Of a stretch of DNA of 64,000 nt, positions 29,018 to 37,923 are shown in pieces. This DNA is from Bryobacteraceae bacterium (GTDB taxonomy: Bacteria; Acidobacteriota; Terriglobia; Bryobacterales; Bryobacteraceae). The stretch is from NCBI GenBank assembly GCA_947458745.1, contig CANGYQ010000012.1, positions 62,001 through 126,000 on the forward strand. Reading direction: 5' to 3'. The notes under the pieces are model-generated. The model made no database searches. It was not told where the DNA came from and was given only the letters and a program-made list of their open reading frames with translations. The position numbers and the translations under genes are program-made. Position 1 is the stretch's first letter. Every line of letters begins with the position of its first letter.

Positions 29018-31798
29018 TTACTTCTCAGCCTTCGCCGTACCCAGGTAGAGCGAGTTGAACAGCAGCTTGAACGTGCCGTGCGGCTGCGCCCGGAAGGTGA
29101 TCTCACTGCCCATCAGCAGCAGCTTCCCTTCTCCCACCGGAGCTTCGGCAATCGCCACGCCGCCTTCCAGATACTGCTGGCCCCAGGCCCAGCCGCTGCG
29201 CAGCGGTTTGGGTGATGAGAACCAGGCCACGGGTTTGAGACCCTTGGCCGCCGCATCCGGACCCAGCTTAAACACCGGCGAGTTGTCGAAGAACACGTCG
29301 GCTTTGCTCTCCATGCCGTAGGCCGCCGGATGTGTCGGGTCAACTGAGACTTGCAGCACGCTGCCGGGAATGTAGTATTTATCCCGGGGCAGCGGCCGCT
29401 CCCGCCCGTCGCGGGTCATCTCAGTCAGCGCGCTCTTCACCGGCAGACCCAGGTAATTGGCGAGTTGCGTGCTGCTGCCCACGGTGATCACCGTTCCGCC
29501 CGATTCCATAAACTTCTTAAGCTGCGGAATGGTCTTTTCTTCGGTGACGCTGCCCAGCCAGGACTGGAACTCGGCCGGCACCCGATCGCGCCGGGCTTCC
29601 TGCTGGGCGAAACTGCGAGTTGTCTCCGGACCCATCGACTTGGGCCGCGGAATGGCCCCCGTCACAAAGACAATGACGTCGTACTTCGCCCGCAGATCAC
29701 CCGCGTCCAGTTTCTCCGGGTAGACCACCTCAAAGGGGAACTCGAACTGCTCAAACAGGAACCGCGTCCAGCCGGACGGCATGGAGCCGCCAAACCGGTC
29801 CCACAGCGCGATCCGCGTCGGGGCCAGCTTCATCGATTCGCCCGCCGGCTTTTCGGCCACAGCCTTGGCGCTAAAGCCAAACTCCGCCGCCGCCTTCTCG
29901 ACAATCGCCTTGGCCGAAGCGCCCGTGGTGTAGATAGTGCCGGGGCCCATGTGGGGTTCGCCCGACACGCCGTTCTTCAGCCAGTAGACCTCCGCGCCTG
30001 CCTTCAGCAGCCGGTTGGTCAGCGTGAAGCTGTCGTTCACCATGTGGCTGATCAGGAAGCCGCCGCCGACACCCACCACCTTGCCCGAAGGCGGCTTGAT
30101 CAGCTCGCCGAACGGCAGCTTCTCAAACGGACCCGAGAAATCGTCCAGCACGCGGTCAAACTTCACCGCCATCTGGAACGCCAGCGTCCAGCCCGTGGAA
30201 TCATACGGAGCCACCGGCGGACCACCTTCGTACTGGAAGTCGTTGGGGTGATCCTGCGGTTCAAACAAGTCGATGATGTGAGGGCGGAAGGCTTGGTTGG
30301 CCTTGACCACATAGGAGCCCGCCGGGTAGTTCTTGCCGTTCACCGTGAATGCGGCCGATGCCTTGTGGATGGTGATGCCCGTCTTGACGAGGGTGTTCAA
30401 GAACTTCACCGCCGTCGGAAAATCCGGTTGATCGGCCGGGATGATGAACCCACGCGGGTCCCGCAATTCGGGCTTCTTCATGCCTTCAAAAAACTTCACT
30501 GGCGCGGTGGCGGCGAAGTACTCCGGCAGACGATCCGGGTTGCCACCCACACTGCCGCCGCCCCGCTCCTTGGCGATGGCGGCCTTCACCGCGTCGATGC
30601 GGCTGGGCAGCATGGTCCAGGTGTCCTTGTTGCCGCGCTCAATCGAGTTGCGGCCCATGCGCCAGATGTTCATCAGCACGGTCTCGCGGTAGCGCGAGGC
30701 ATAGTCGAGCACGGCCCGATTGGCCGTCACCGAATAGTCGATCGACTCACGGTAATGCCACTGCCGCGGCCCGACCGGGAAAGGCTGGTCGCCAGAGGGC
30801 AGCAGCCGCCCCGGCACGAAGGGGATCTCCATGGGCGTCGGGCTGCCGATGATTTCGGTCAACAGGCCGATCATGTTGTGGAAGTAGGTAGTGGTGCGCA
30901 GTCCGCCGTTGTACCAGGTGGAATAGCTCGCTCCGCGGCGCATGGTGGAGCCGGGCTTGCCTTCTTCGATAAAACGCGAATGCATGGCCGCGCCCACGGC
31001 ATCAATCTGCGTCACGATCAGCGGGTCAAACACGTAGTTGAACGGATCGCGGAACGGGGGCGCAAAGATCACCATGCCGGGAGGTCCAGTCTGGTGGTGG
31101 TTGTACATGATTTGCGGGAACCACTCGATGAACAACTGCTTGTTCAGATTGGTGGATTCCTTCAAGTTCGACATGTAGAAGTCGCGGTTGTTGTCATGCC
31201 CGGCGTACTTCTCATAAAGGCGCGGCGGCGCGTCCATGGTGCGCTTTTCCGGCACCGGCTCGCGCATGTACCACTCGCTCACCAGGTCATGCCCATCGGG
31301 GTTGGCGTGGACCAGCAGGATGATGCAGTCCTTCAAGATGCGCAAGGTTTCCGCGTCATTGCGGCTGGCGAACTGCCAGATGGATTCGATCAACTGGTGC
31401 GTGCCGACCGTCTCGGTTGAGTGCAACCCGCCATCAATCCAGATCACCGCCTTGCCCTCAGCGGCCAGCGCCCGAGCCTGATCTTCCGTCAGCCCTTCGG
31501 CGCGCGCCAACTTCTGAGCGATCTCTTTATACCGGGCCAGCTTGACGATGTTCTCCGGGGCCGACGCGATCATCATGTACTGCGTGCGGCCTTCTTCAGT
31601 TTTGCCAATATCGACCAGCTTCAGGCGGTTCGATTCGGAGGCGAGCTTCTTGAAGTAGGCTTCGGTCTGTTTGTAGGTGGTGAGGTGGTAGTCGTCACCA
31701 ATACTAAACCCAAAGTGTTCCTTGGGCGAGGTGAGCTTTTGCGCGGCCAGCGGCAGCGCCGCGGCCGTCAGCAGGGTCAGCAATACTCGTCGAATCAT
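29018..31798 (-). CDS. Secreted M14 family zinc carboxypeptidase
   Basis: A 926-residue exported protein: signal peptide about 1-19, then an M14 domain. GGLHSTE carries His126 and Glu129 as Zn ligands; LVHANPDGHDLVSEWYMREP and GHDNNRDFYM follow, and NHHQ probably supplies the third ligand. The large C-terminal half (about 450-926) is of the kind found in large acidobacterial and Bacteroidetes M14 proteins, including a GATase-like segment near 690-800 (YDVIVFVTGAIPRPKS). It likely releases C-terminal amino acids from external peptides. ATG 31798; convergent with the actin-like gene. Confidence 0.87.
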   Translation of the reverse strand: MIRRVLLTLLTAAALPLAAQKLTSPKEHFGFSIGDDYHLTTYKQTEAYFKKLASESNRLKLVDIGKTEEGRTQYMMIASAPENIVKLARYKEIAQKLARAEGLTEDQARALAAEGKAVIWIDGGLHSTETVGTHQLIESIWQFASRNDAETLRILKDCIILLVHANPDGHDLVSEWYMREPVPEKRTMDAPPRLYEKYAGHDNNRDFYMSNLKESTNLNKQLFIEWFPQIMYNHHQTGPPGMVIFAPPFRDPFNYVFDPLIVTQIDAVGAAMHSRFIEEGKPGSTMRRGASYSTWYNGGLRTTTYFHNMIGLLTEIIGSPTPMEIPFVPGRLLPSGDQPFPVGPRQWHYRESIDYSVTANRAVLDYASRYRETVLMNIWRMGRNSIERGNKDTWTMLPSRIDAVKAAIAKERGGGSVGGNPDRLPEYFAATAPVKFFEGMKKPELRDPRGFIIPADQPDFPTAVKFLNTLVKTGITIHKASAAFTVNGKNYPAGSYVVKANQAFRPHIIDLFEPQDHPNDFQYEGGPPVAPYDSTGWTLAFQMAVKFDRVLDDFSGPFEKLPFGELIKPPSGKVVGVGGGFLISHMVNDSFTLTNRLLKAGAEVYWLKNGVSGEPHMGPGTIYTTGASAKAIVEKAAAEFGFSAKAVAEKPAGESMKLAPTRIALWDRFGGSMPSGWTRFLFEQFEFPFEVVYPEKLDAGDLRAKYDVIVFVTGAIPRPKSMGPETTRSFAQQEARRDRVPAEFQSWLGSVTEEKTIPQLKKFMESGGTVITVGSSTQLANYLGLPVKSALTEMTRDGRERPLPRDKYYIPGSVLQVSVDPTHPAAYGMESKADVFFDNSPVFKLGPDAAAKGLKPVAWFSSPKPLRSGWAWGQQYLEGGVAIAEAPVGEGKLLLMGSEITFRAQPHGTFKLLFNSLYLGTAKAEK

Positions 31799-31867
31799 GC
31801 GCAGCGGGGTCCCCTTCCTTAAGCCTCTCAGTATAGGACGCAGAGCTCCGCCTCAGATAAGCAGCCA

Positions 31868-33082
31868 CTAGGCGACGCCGGAAACGTCCACCAGATAGAT
31901 CTGCCGCCCGTTGCCACCATGTGAAGAGTCGATGGCCACCGTCTTGCCGTCCGGACTGCTGCGCGGGTGAAGGTCGCAACGGTACTCGCCGCGGTAGGGA
32001 GGCTGCGAGGAAAATTCGCCCAGCGGCACCTTACGCCCAGTGGCCACTTCGTAGAGGTAGAGGTAGTGGAGGTTTTCGATCGGATACGTGTCGTTCAAGA
32101 TCCAGCGCTTACTCGGCAGGTATGTGCAATGGCCGTTGACGGTCATCACGTCTTTGCCCACCACTTCCACCTGATCGGTCTGGTCCCGGTAGAGATAGAA
32201 CTTGTCTCCGTGCGAGGGGTGTTTGGCCCAAGCCAGCACGCTCTGCTGGTCACGCCAGACAAAGTGCGACGTGCCACCGTGCGGATCCAGCACGAAGAGG
32301 TCCTTGCCCTCTCCATTGGCCGTGAACATGCGGGTGCCAAAGCCCGGGCCTTGCCTGGGCCCACGCCACCGGTGCAGGAAGATAAACCGCTGGCCGTCGG
32401 GCGAATGCAGCAGATGGTTAAACCAATGCTTGGCCGTGGGCTCCCAGGGGGAGTGCAAGTTGGGGACTCGGGTGGCGTCGGCAAAGGAGATCAACAACCG
32501 CCGTTGCCCAGTCTTCAAATCAATGCGCCAGATGCCCGCCTGCTCGGGAGCAAGGTCACTCTCAAATGGGTCCGGCACACCCGCATAGCCATATCCGGGA
32601 CGGGTTTGGTTCAAGCGGCGGAAGTCCGGGGAGACGGCCCACTTCGAATCCGGGCTAACGCTATAGACTGGCCCCGGCAACGTCCTCTGTTTGCCGGAAT
32701 GGATATTGCGGATGTGACAGACAAACTGCCCCTCCACGCGATCATTCCAGATCACTTCATCACGCGAACCGGGCAGCCATTGCAGCATGCAGCCCTGCTG
32801 CCAGTTCCATGCGCGGCTTTCACCCAACTGGGTCCAGCGATCACCGTCCCGCAGATCGATCATGCCTACCTGGATCACATCGTTGGCCGTGGGGCTACGG
32901 TGTTCGAAGTCCACCTGGTTGGACAGAACGTAGCGTCCCGTAGGGTCAAATTCCAGCTTGTCGTAGTAGCCGAACCAATGGAACTTCGGCCCCTTGGTAA
33001 TGGCCCTGACGGGTGCCGGAGCGGCCCGCAGAGAGTGAGAAAGCGCGGCAGTGCCCAGAAGGAAATGGCGACGGTTCAGCAT
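31868..33082 (-). CDS. Tat-exported beta-propeller (TolB-like) protein
   Basis: 404 residues. The start ATG 33082 gives MLNRRHFLLGTAALSHSL, a classic twin-arginine signal (RR-x-F-L); the longer frame to 33142 adds 20 unrelated residues. The mature part has repeated beta-propeller blades with phrases such as FDPTGRYVLSNQVDFEHRSP, SPDSKWAVSPDFRRL and HPRSSPDGKTVAIDSSHGG, the SPDG pattern of TolB/WD40-like PD40 repeats. Oligogalacturonate lyase-like propellers look similar, but I cannot assign a catalytic set. It sits 69 nt upstream of the M14 gene start and may share its transcript. Function unknown. Confidence 0.75.
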   Translation of the reverse strand: MLNRRHFLLGTAALSHSLRAAPAPVRAITKGPKFHWFGYYDKLEFDPTGRYVLSNQVDFEHRSPTANDVIQVGMIDLRDGDRWTQLGESRAWNWQQGCMLQWLPGSRDEVIWNDRVEGQFVCHIRNIHSGKQRTLPGPVYSVSPDSKWAVSPDFRRLNQTRPGYGYAGVPDPFESDLAPEQAGIWRIDLKTGQRRLLISFADATRVPNLHSPWEPTAKHWFNHLLHSPDGQRFIFLHRWRGPRQGPGFGTRMFTANGEGKDLFVLDPHGGTSHFVWRDQQSVLAWAKHPSHGDKFYLYRDQTDQVEVVGKDVMTVNGHCTYLPSKRWILNDTYPIENLHYLYLYEVATGRKVPLGEFSSQPPYRGEYRCDLHPRSSPDGKTVAIDSSHGGNGRQIYLVDVSGVA

Positions 33083-33151
33083 GGCGATCTGCCCCACACT
33101 GTCCCACATCCGGGGCCCCGGCCAGGACCCGGCACCGCCCACGGACCCAGA

Positions 33152-34975
33152 TTATCTTGCGGCCAACAACTCGCGGGACTTGGTGAAGTCGGCGATGGCC
33201 CCGGTGGAATCGCCCGTCAGTTTTCGGACATTGGCGCGGTTGTGATAAGCGTTGGCGTAGTTAGGTTTCAATCGGATCGCCTCATCAAAGTCCGAGGCGG
33301 CCTGGTCCAGGTTGCGCAGAACAAAGTGGGCAAACCCGCGCGCATTCCAGGCCGACGCCAACTTGCGGTCCGCCGCCAGCGCTTCATCCAGCAACGGCAA
33401 GGCATCCTTGGGTTGCCCAGCTTTCAGCAAGGCGCGCGCTTCTCGCTCCAGTTGCCGCGCAGACCGCACAGGCGCGGCTCCGTGCTTGGGACTTGCGGGG
33501 GGGGCGGGCGTGGCGAGGCGGACAGCTTCAGGGCCCGGCAGGGCGGCAGGCGTCGCCCCCTGGGCCGTGTGTAGCCCAGCGTTCGACGCTGCGTTGGCTG
33601 GGGCGGCCGACGGTGGCGCAACGGGTGCGGCAGGGGCGGGGACGGTCGTGGCAGGTGCGGTCGTGGCTGGCGGCGCCAGAGGCGGCGAAATCGACTTCAC
33701 CGGCATCGTCGAGGTAACGTTCGCCGGGCGGGCCGCGGCCGTGTTGACAGCCAGGGTTCTCGAAGGCGGAGCAGGGTTGCTCTCCGGAAATAAGGTGGCC
33801 GCCGGCGGCTTGGCCAGCGGAGGTGGCGGCGGCAGTTTCGCCCGGGCCTTGGCCAGCACATCCTTGGCCTCTTCCAGATCGGGGCGTAACTTCAGCGCCT
33901 GCTCCAAATCGGCCACAGCCGGCCTGTATTGTTCCATCAGGAAGTGCGCACTGCCGCGCGCCAGCCAGGCTTCCGCGAACTCGGGGTCCAGTTCAATCGC
34001 TTTGTTGCGATCCGCCATACCCTTCTCGTGCTGGCCCAGCAGATGGTAACTGGAGCCCCGCGCGACGTACACTTGCGGCATCTTGGGAGCAAGCTGGACC
34101 GCCTTGTCCCGGTCAGCCAGGGCCTCCGGCAGCTCCTTCAGGGCGGCAAAGGCCGCGCCGCGCGCCATGTAGAGCGCCGGGTCATTGGGCGTGCGGCGCA
34201 ATGCCTGCGTATAGTCAGTCACCGCCGCCTGATGTTCGCCCATCAGCGAATAGGTGGCACCCCGCACCGCGTAGCCCTTGGGGCTCTCCGGGCGCAGTTG
34301 CAGCGCCTTATTGAAATCCGGCATCGCGCGGTCAAACTGGCCCAACTGCCCGTAAGCGTAGCCCCGCTCCATCAACGCCTCGGCGTAGTCAGGCCGCAGT
34401 TGAATGGCGCGGTCATAGTCATCCAGCGCCTTCTGCCAGTCGCCCTTTAGCGCCTGCGCCACGCCGCGATCCTTGTAGGGTGCCGGGTTGTCCAGCTTCA
34501 GCCGGATGGCCCGGGAGAAATCCTCAATTGCCTTGCCTGGCTCCCCCAGCCGTACGTACACCACACCCCGGGCATGATAGAGCGTTGACCGTTCCAGCCC
34601 ACCGGAAATGGCTCGCGAATAGTCCCGCATCGACCGGTCCAGGTTGCCCAGCTCCGCATTGACATCGCCCCGCAAGCTCCACGTCTCGGCATCTTCGGGT
34701 TTGATCATCAGCGCGCGGTCGAAATCCGCCAAGGACTCATTCACATCCCCAGCCAGAAACCGGATCTTGGCGCGGCTCTTCAGCGCATCAAAGTAGCCCG
34801 GGTCCGCCGTCAGGGCTTCCGAGTAGGCCTTCAACGCCTGGTCCAACTGTCCCGCCGTTTCCAGACGTTGCCCCTGCTCCGCCAATCGTTTGGCGCGCAC
34901 CGGATCGGGCCTCAACTGCCCGGCCCAGAGGGCGCTCATCCACCACAGAAAGATCAGGCCAATAAAGCAGCGCAT
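33152..34975 (-). CDS. Secreted TPR-repeat protein with Pro/Ala-rich linker
   Basis: 607 residues from ATG 34975 (MRCFIGLIFLWWMSALWAG signal peptide), with GGGAG about 10 nt upstream; the longer frame adds 53 residues that do not look coding. About ten consecutive TPRs occupy roughly 30-380 (pattern A-x-x-x-R-G-x-x-x-x-x-L-G-x-x-x-x-A-x-x-D). A Pro/Ala/Thr-rich linker (about 395-500) and two further TPRs at the C-terminus follow. Such proteins scaffold complexes; no partner is evident. The unusually regular spacing suggests recent repeat amplification. Confidence 0.85.
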   Translation of the reverse strand: MRCFIGLIFLWWMSALWAGQLRPDPVRAKRLAEQGQRLETAGQLDQALKAYSEALTADPGYFDALKSRAKIRFLAGDVNESLADFDRALMIKPEDAETWSLRGDVNAELGNLDRSMRDYSRAISGGLERSTLYHARGVVYVRLGEPGKAIEDFSRAIRLKLDNPAPYKDRGVAQALKGDWQKALDDYDRAIQLRPDYAEALMERGYAYGQLGQFDRAMPDFNKALQLRPESPKGYAVRGATYSLMGEHQAAVTDYTQALRRTPNDPALYMARGAAFAALKELPEALADRDKAVQLAPKMPQVYVARGSSYHLLGQHEKGMADRNKAIELDPEFAEAWLARGSAHFLMEQYRPAVADLEQALKLRPDLEEAKDVLAKARAKLPPPPPLAKPPAATLFPESNPAPPSRTLAVNTAAARPANVTSTMPVKSISPPLAPPATTAPATTVPAPAAPVAPPSAAPANAASNAGLHTAQGATPAALPGPEAVRLATPAPPASPKHGAAPVRSARQLEREARALLKAGQPKDALPLLDEALAADRKLASAWNARGFAHFVLRNLDQAASDFDEAIRLKPNYANAYHNRANVRKLTGDSTGAIADFTKSRELLAAR

Positions 34976-35034
34976 AGGATGTGTACTCCCTAGTTTACGG
35001 CGGGTAGGGATGAATTCTTTATGGCGCGATGGAG

Positions 35035-35181
35035 TTAAACCAGCAGAGCGCCCATAAAGATCACAAGTACTGCAAACCAAAGCCGCGGCCGTACCGAGCC
35101 GCGACCCGCAGGAGCGATCTGCTCTCTTTCCCAAGAGCTTCCCCTCCAGTCCCGGCGCTGTTCAACGCTCTTCTGGGTCAG
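35035..35181 (-). CDS. Possible small single-pass membrane protein downstream of galK
   Basis: The frame after the galK stop encodes up to 48 residues: a charged N-terminal part (SVEQRRDWRGSSWEREQI) and a hydrophobic C-terminal segment (LWFAVLVIFMGALLV) fitting one membrane helix. There is no ATG, GTG or TTG at the head; a CTG at 35181 is the best candidate, or the frame may be reached from galK. It looks gene-like mainly because of the Trp-flanked helix. Low confidence. Confidence 0.3.
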   Translation of the reverse strand: MTQKSVEQRRDWRGSSWEREQIAPAGRGSVRPRLWFAVLVIFMGALLV

Positions 35182-35185
35182 GCCA

Positions 35186-36196
35186 CTAGGCCGCGCCGTC
35201 AGAAGGGGTGACACGGTACACAGCGGGCGTCCGACCGAAGCGGCCCTGATAGGCATCCGTAACCGTATGCTCAAACGCCGTGGCATCCCCGGCATCCACC
35301 AGCGCAATGGCACAGCCGCCAAAGCCGCCGCCGGTCATGCGAGCGCCGTAGACCCCGGGAAACTGGCTGGCTTGATCGACCAGAAAGTCGAGCTCCGGGC
35401 AGGAGACTTCATAGTCCTCGCGCAGGCTCAGGTGCGAAGCAAACATCAGCTGACCCATCGCCTTCAGATCGCCCCGCTCGCAAGCGGCGACGAATTCCAG
35501 CACACGAGCGTTCTCTGAGATGATGTGCCGCGCCCGCGGCCGTCCGCCGCTGATCACGGCATCGCGCAGTGAGCCGACGCCCAGTGCTTGCGCATCCACC
35601 GCGCATTCGGCTACCCGGGTGGCATACGCCGAGTTGGCCAGCGCATGCTTCACCATCGTGTTCACCACCACATACTCAACGCCAGCCGGCAACGGCACCA
35701 GATGGGACCGCTGGGTGCGGCAATCGATCAACACCGCGCGCCCCGCCCGGCCGAACACGGAAATGTACTGGTCCATGATGCCGCACGGCAGGCCGATAAA
35801 CTCCGTCTCGACGCGATGCACCCGCCGGACCAGTTCCATGGGCGGGATCGGCTGGCCCTCCAGGCACGCCAGCGCCAGTGAGACTTCCAGCGAAGCCGAC
35901 GAACTCAGGCCGCTGCCCAGCGGAACGGCAGAATCCACTGTCAAATGCAGTGGCGCGCGCCCGCGGCCAAACTCCTCGACAATGCCCAGTACATAGTCGG
36001 TCCAGTCGCCTCGCTTGGCCGAGCCCAACACGTGGGTCTCGCCGAACTGAAGCGACGTGGCGGTCCATTCAGCGGCTGGTTCGATGGAGACCGTGCAGGC
36101 GAGATCAATGGCAATGGGCAGCACGAAGCCCTGGTTGTAGTCGGTGTGCTCGCCGATCAGGTTGACACGGCCCGGGGCGCGGAAGCGGTGGCTCAT
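35186..36196 (-). CDS. galK: Galactokinase
   Basis: GalK phosphorylates alpha-D-galactose with ATP, the first committed Leloir step. The galactokinase signature GRVNLIGEHTDYNQGFVLP (about 9-27) identifies the sugar; GHMP motif 2 is PLGSGLSSSASLEVSLALA and motif 3 is ARMTGGGFGGCAIAL near the C-terminus. At 336 residues it is slightly shorter than the usual 380, with the kinase core complete. It lies 18 nt after the sodium/solute symporter on the same strand, so transport and phosphorylation are probably one operon. galT and galE are not in the window. Confidence 0.95.
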   Translation of the reverse strand: MSHRFRAPGRVNLIGEHTDYNQGFVLPIAIDLACTVSIEPAAEWTATSLQFGETHVLGSAKRGDWTDYVLGIVEEFGRGRAPLHLTVDSAVPLGSGLSSSASLEVSLALACLEGQPIPPMELVRRVHRVETEFIGLPCGIMDQYISVFGRAGRAVLIDCRTQRSHLVPLPAGVEYVVVNTMVKHALANSAYATRVAECAVDAQALGVGSLRDAVISGGRPRARHIISENARVLEFVAACERGDLKAMGQLMFASHLSLREDYEVSCPELDFLVDQASQFPGVYGARMTGGGFGGCAIALVDAGDATAFEHTVTDAYQGRFGRTPAVYRVTPSDGAA

Positions 36197-36214
36197 CTAC
36201 TTATGCAGCGTACG

Positions 36215-37864
36215 CTACCAGAACAGGACATTCAGCGCGGCCACGGCGGCCAGCACCACCAACGCCAGCGGACCCGGGCGTTGATACCACTTCCAGCCGC
36301 TCTCATCGGGCATCACGGTAAGCCCACGGACCAGGCCCGCCAGTTCGGCTTCGGTCTTGGGTGTCGTGGCCAGGCTGACGCCAATGGTCACCACAAAACA
36401 GGTGGTCCAGGCAAAGATGGCGATCCAGAAATTCTGCGCCATCGTGGAAGGGAAGCTTTGCAGTTGCCCCAGCCAGGCACCCTTGCCTTCAGCGAGCGTC
36501 AAGCCATGCGTCAACGCCGCGGCGGTCGTCCCCGCCAGCAAGCCCGTGAACGCTCCATGACCCGTAGCCCGCTTCCAGAACATGCCCAGCAGGAAGGTGG
36601 CGAACAAGGGAGCGTTGACGAAGCCAAACACCAGCTGCAGAAAGTCCATGATGTTGTTGAACTGCTGCGCCAGATAGGCGGTGGCAATCGACAATCCGAT
36701 GCCCCAGATGGTGGTGAAGCGGCCCACCTTCAGGTAGTGCGAATCGGGCGCGTTGGGCCGCATGTAGCTCTGGTAGAGGTCATAGGTGAACACCGTGTTG
36801 AACGCCGTCACGTTGCCCGCCATGCCCGACATAAAGCTGGCAAACAGAGCCGTTACACCCAAGCCCATCAACCCCGGGCCATAGAACTTGGCCATCAGCG
36901 TCGTCATCGCCTGGTCATAGTCGTAACTGGATCCCTTCACGGGCAACACATAGTCGCCGCCCATCTGGGACAAGGCCAGCGCCGCGATGCCAGGCACGAT
37001 CACGATGAACGGCATCAGCATCTTGGGGATGGCGGCCAGCACCGGCGTCCGGCGCGCCGCCGACATCGACCGCGCGGCCATGGCCCGCTGCACCACCAGA
37101 AAGTCCGTGCACCAGTACCCGAAGCTCAACACAAAGCCCAGGCCCGCCAACAACCCAAAAATCTCAATGCCCATCGGGTTCTGCGCGGCTGAACTCGTGT
37201 ACTTCCAGGAGTGCGTCATCACCTCCGGCACCCGCGCCGCCATGCCTTGCCAGCCGCCCGCCTGCGTCACCGCCATATAGGCCAGCGGCGCAAATCCGGC
37301 CACGATCAGGAAGAACTGCAACACCTCGTTGTAGATCGCGCTCTTCAAACCACCGGTCCAGGTGTAGGCCAGCACGATGGCGGCCGACACGATGACACTG
37401 AGCGTAAAGCTCCAGCCCAGCATCGCCTGCAGCAGTAGACCCAAGGCGTACATCGAGATGCCGGAGCTGAACACCGTCATGGCGGCAAACGTCAGCGCGT
37501 TCAGTGCCCGCGTCTTCTCATCAAAGCGCAGCTTCAAGTACTCCGGCACGCTGCGCGCGCGGCTGCCGTAGTAGAACGGCATCATAAAGACGCCGACGAA
37601 TAGCATGGCGGGCACCGCGCCCACCCAATAGAAGTGCGCGGTCATGATGCCGTACTTGGCACCCGAGGCGCACATGCCGATCACTTCCTGTGCGCCGAGG
37701 TTGGCGGCAAGAAAAGCGAGCGAGGCCACCCAGGTGGGCACCGAATGGCCGCCCGTGAGGAAGTCCTCACTCGAGGTGACCCGCTTTTTCAGGTACCAGC
37801 CAATGAAGATGACGAACAGGAAATAGAGGCCGAGAATGGCGTAATCAATGGGAGCAAGATGCAT
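36215..37864 (-). CDS. Sodium:solute symporter (SSS/SglT family), probable galactose/glucose transporter
   Basis: A 549-residue membrane protein with about 13-14 helices. SSS hallmarks: AYTWTGGLKSAIYNEVLQFF and a central GMAGNVTAFNTVFTYDLYQ (the Na-site helix). The N-terminal IGWYLKKRVTSSEDFLTGG is the typical SSS entry. Its position directly upstream of galK supports galactose or a related hexose as the substrate, as in vSGLT. ATG 37864. It shares a 59-bp divergent region with the lactate permease, containing a perfect 14-bp palindrome. Confidence 0.88.
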   Translation of the reverse strand: MHLAPIDYAILGLYFLFVIFIGWYLKKRVTSSEDFLTGGHSVPTWVASLAFLAANLGAQEVIGMCASGAKYGIMTAHFYWVGAVPAMLFVGVFMMPFYYGSRARSVPEYLKLRFDEKTRALNALTFAAMTVFSSGISMYALGLLLQAMLGWSFTLSVIVSAAIVLAYTWTGGLKSAIYNEVLQFFLIVAGFAPLAYMAVTQAGGWQGMAARVPEVMTHSWKYTSSAAQNPMGIEIFGLLAGLGFVLSFGYWCTDFLVVQRAMAARSMSAARRTPVLAAIPKMLMPFIVIVPGIAALALSQMGGDYVLPVKGSSYDYDQAMTTLMAKFYGPGLMGLGVTALFASFMSGMAGNVTAFNTVFTYDLYQSYMRPNAPDSHYLKVGRFTTIWGIGLSIATAYLAQQFNNIMDFLQLVFGFVNAPLFATFLLGMFWKRATGHGAFTGLLAGTTAAALTHGLTLAEGKGAWLGQLQSFPSTMAQNFWIAIFAWTTCFVVTIGVSLATTPKTEAELAGLVRGLTVMPDESGWKWYQRPGPLALVVLAAVAALNVLFW

Positions 37865-37898
37865 GGAAGATTTCGGAGGCGCGAAGCCCCAGGCTGAC

Positions 37899-37912
37899 CT
37901 GTGATATCACAG
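37899..37912. promoter_or_regulatory. Perfect 14-bp palindrome between symporter and lactate permease
   Basis: CTGTGATATCACAG is a perfect dyad centred in the 59-bp region between two divergent starts (37864 and 37924). Its TGTGA half-sites are CRP-like but only 2 bp apart, a spacing nearer to GntR-family or similar operators. A regulator bound here could control both carbon-transport genes. Confidence 0.55.
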
Positions 37913-37923
37913 ATTGATCCTCC

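Noticed and set aside
29351-31420. 689-codon open frame on the plus strand opposite the M14 peptidase
   Set aside because: Antisense of a well-supported gene; its Arg/His/Gln-rich product is typical of the reverse frame in GC-rich coding DNA and has no recognisable domain.
31967-33574. 535-codon plus-strand frame across two minus-strand genes
   Set aside because: It crosses the Tat propeller and TPR genes, both strongly supported on the other strand.
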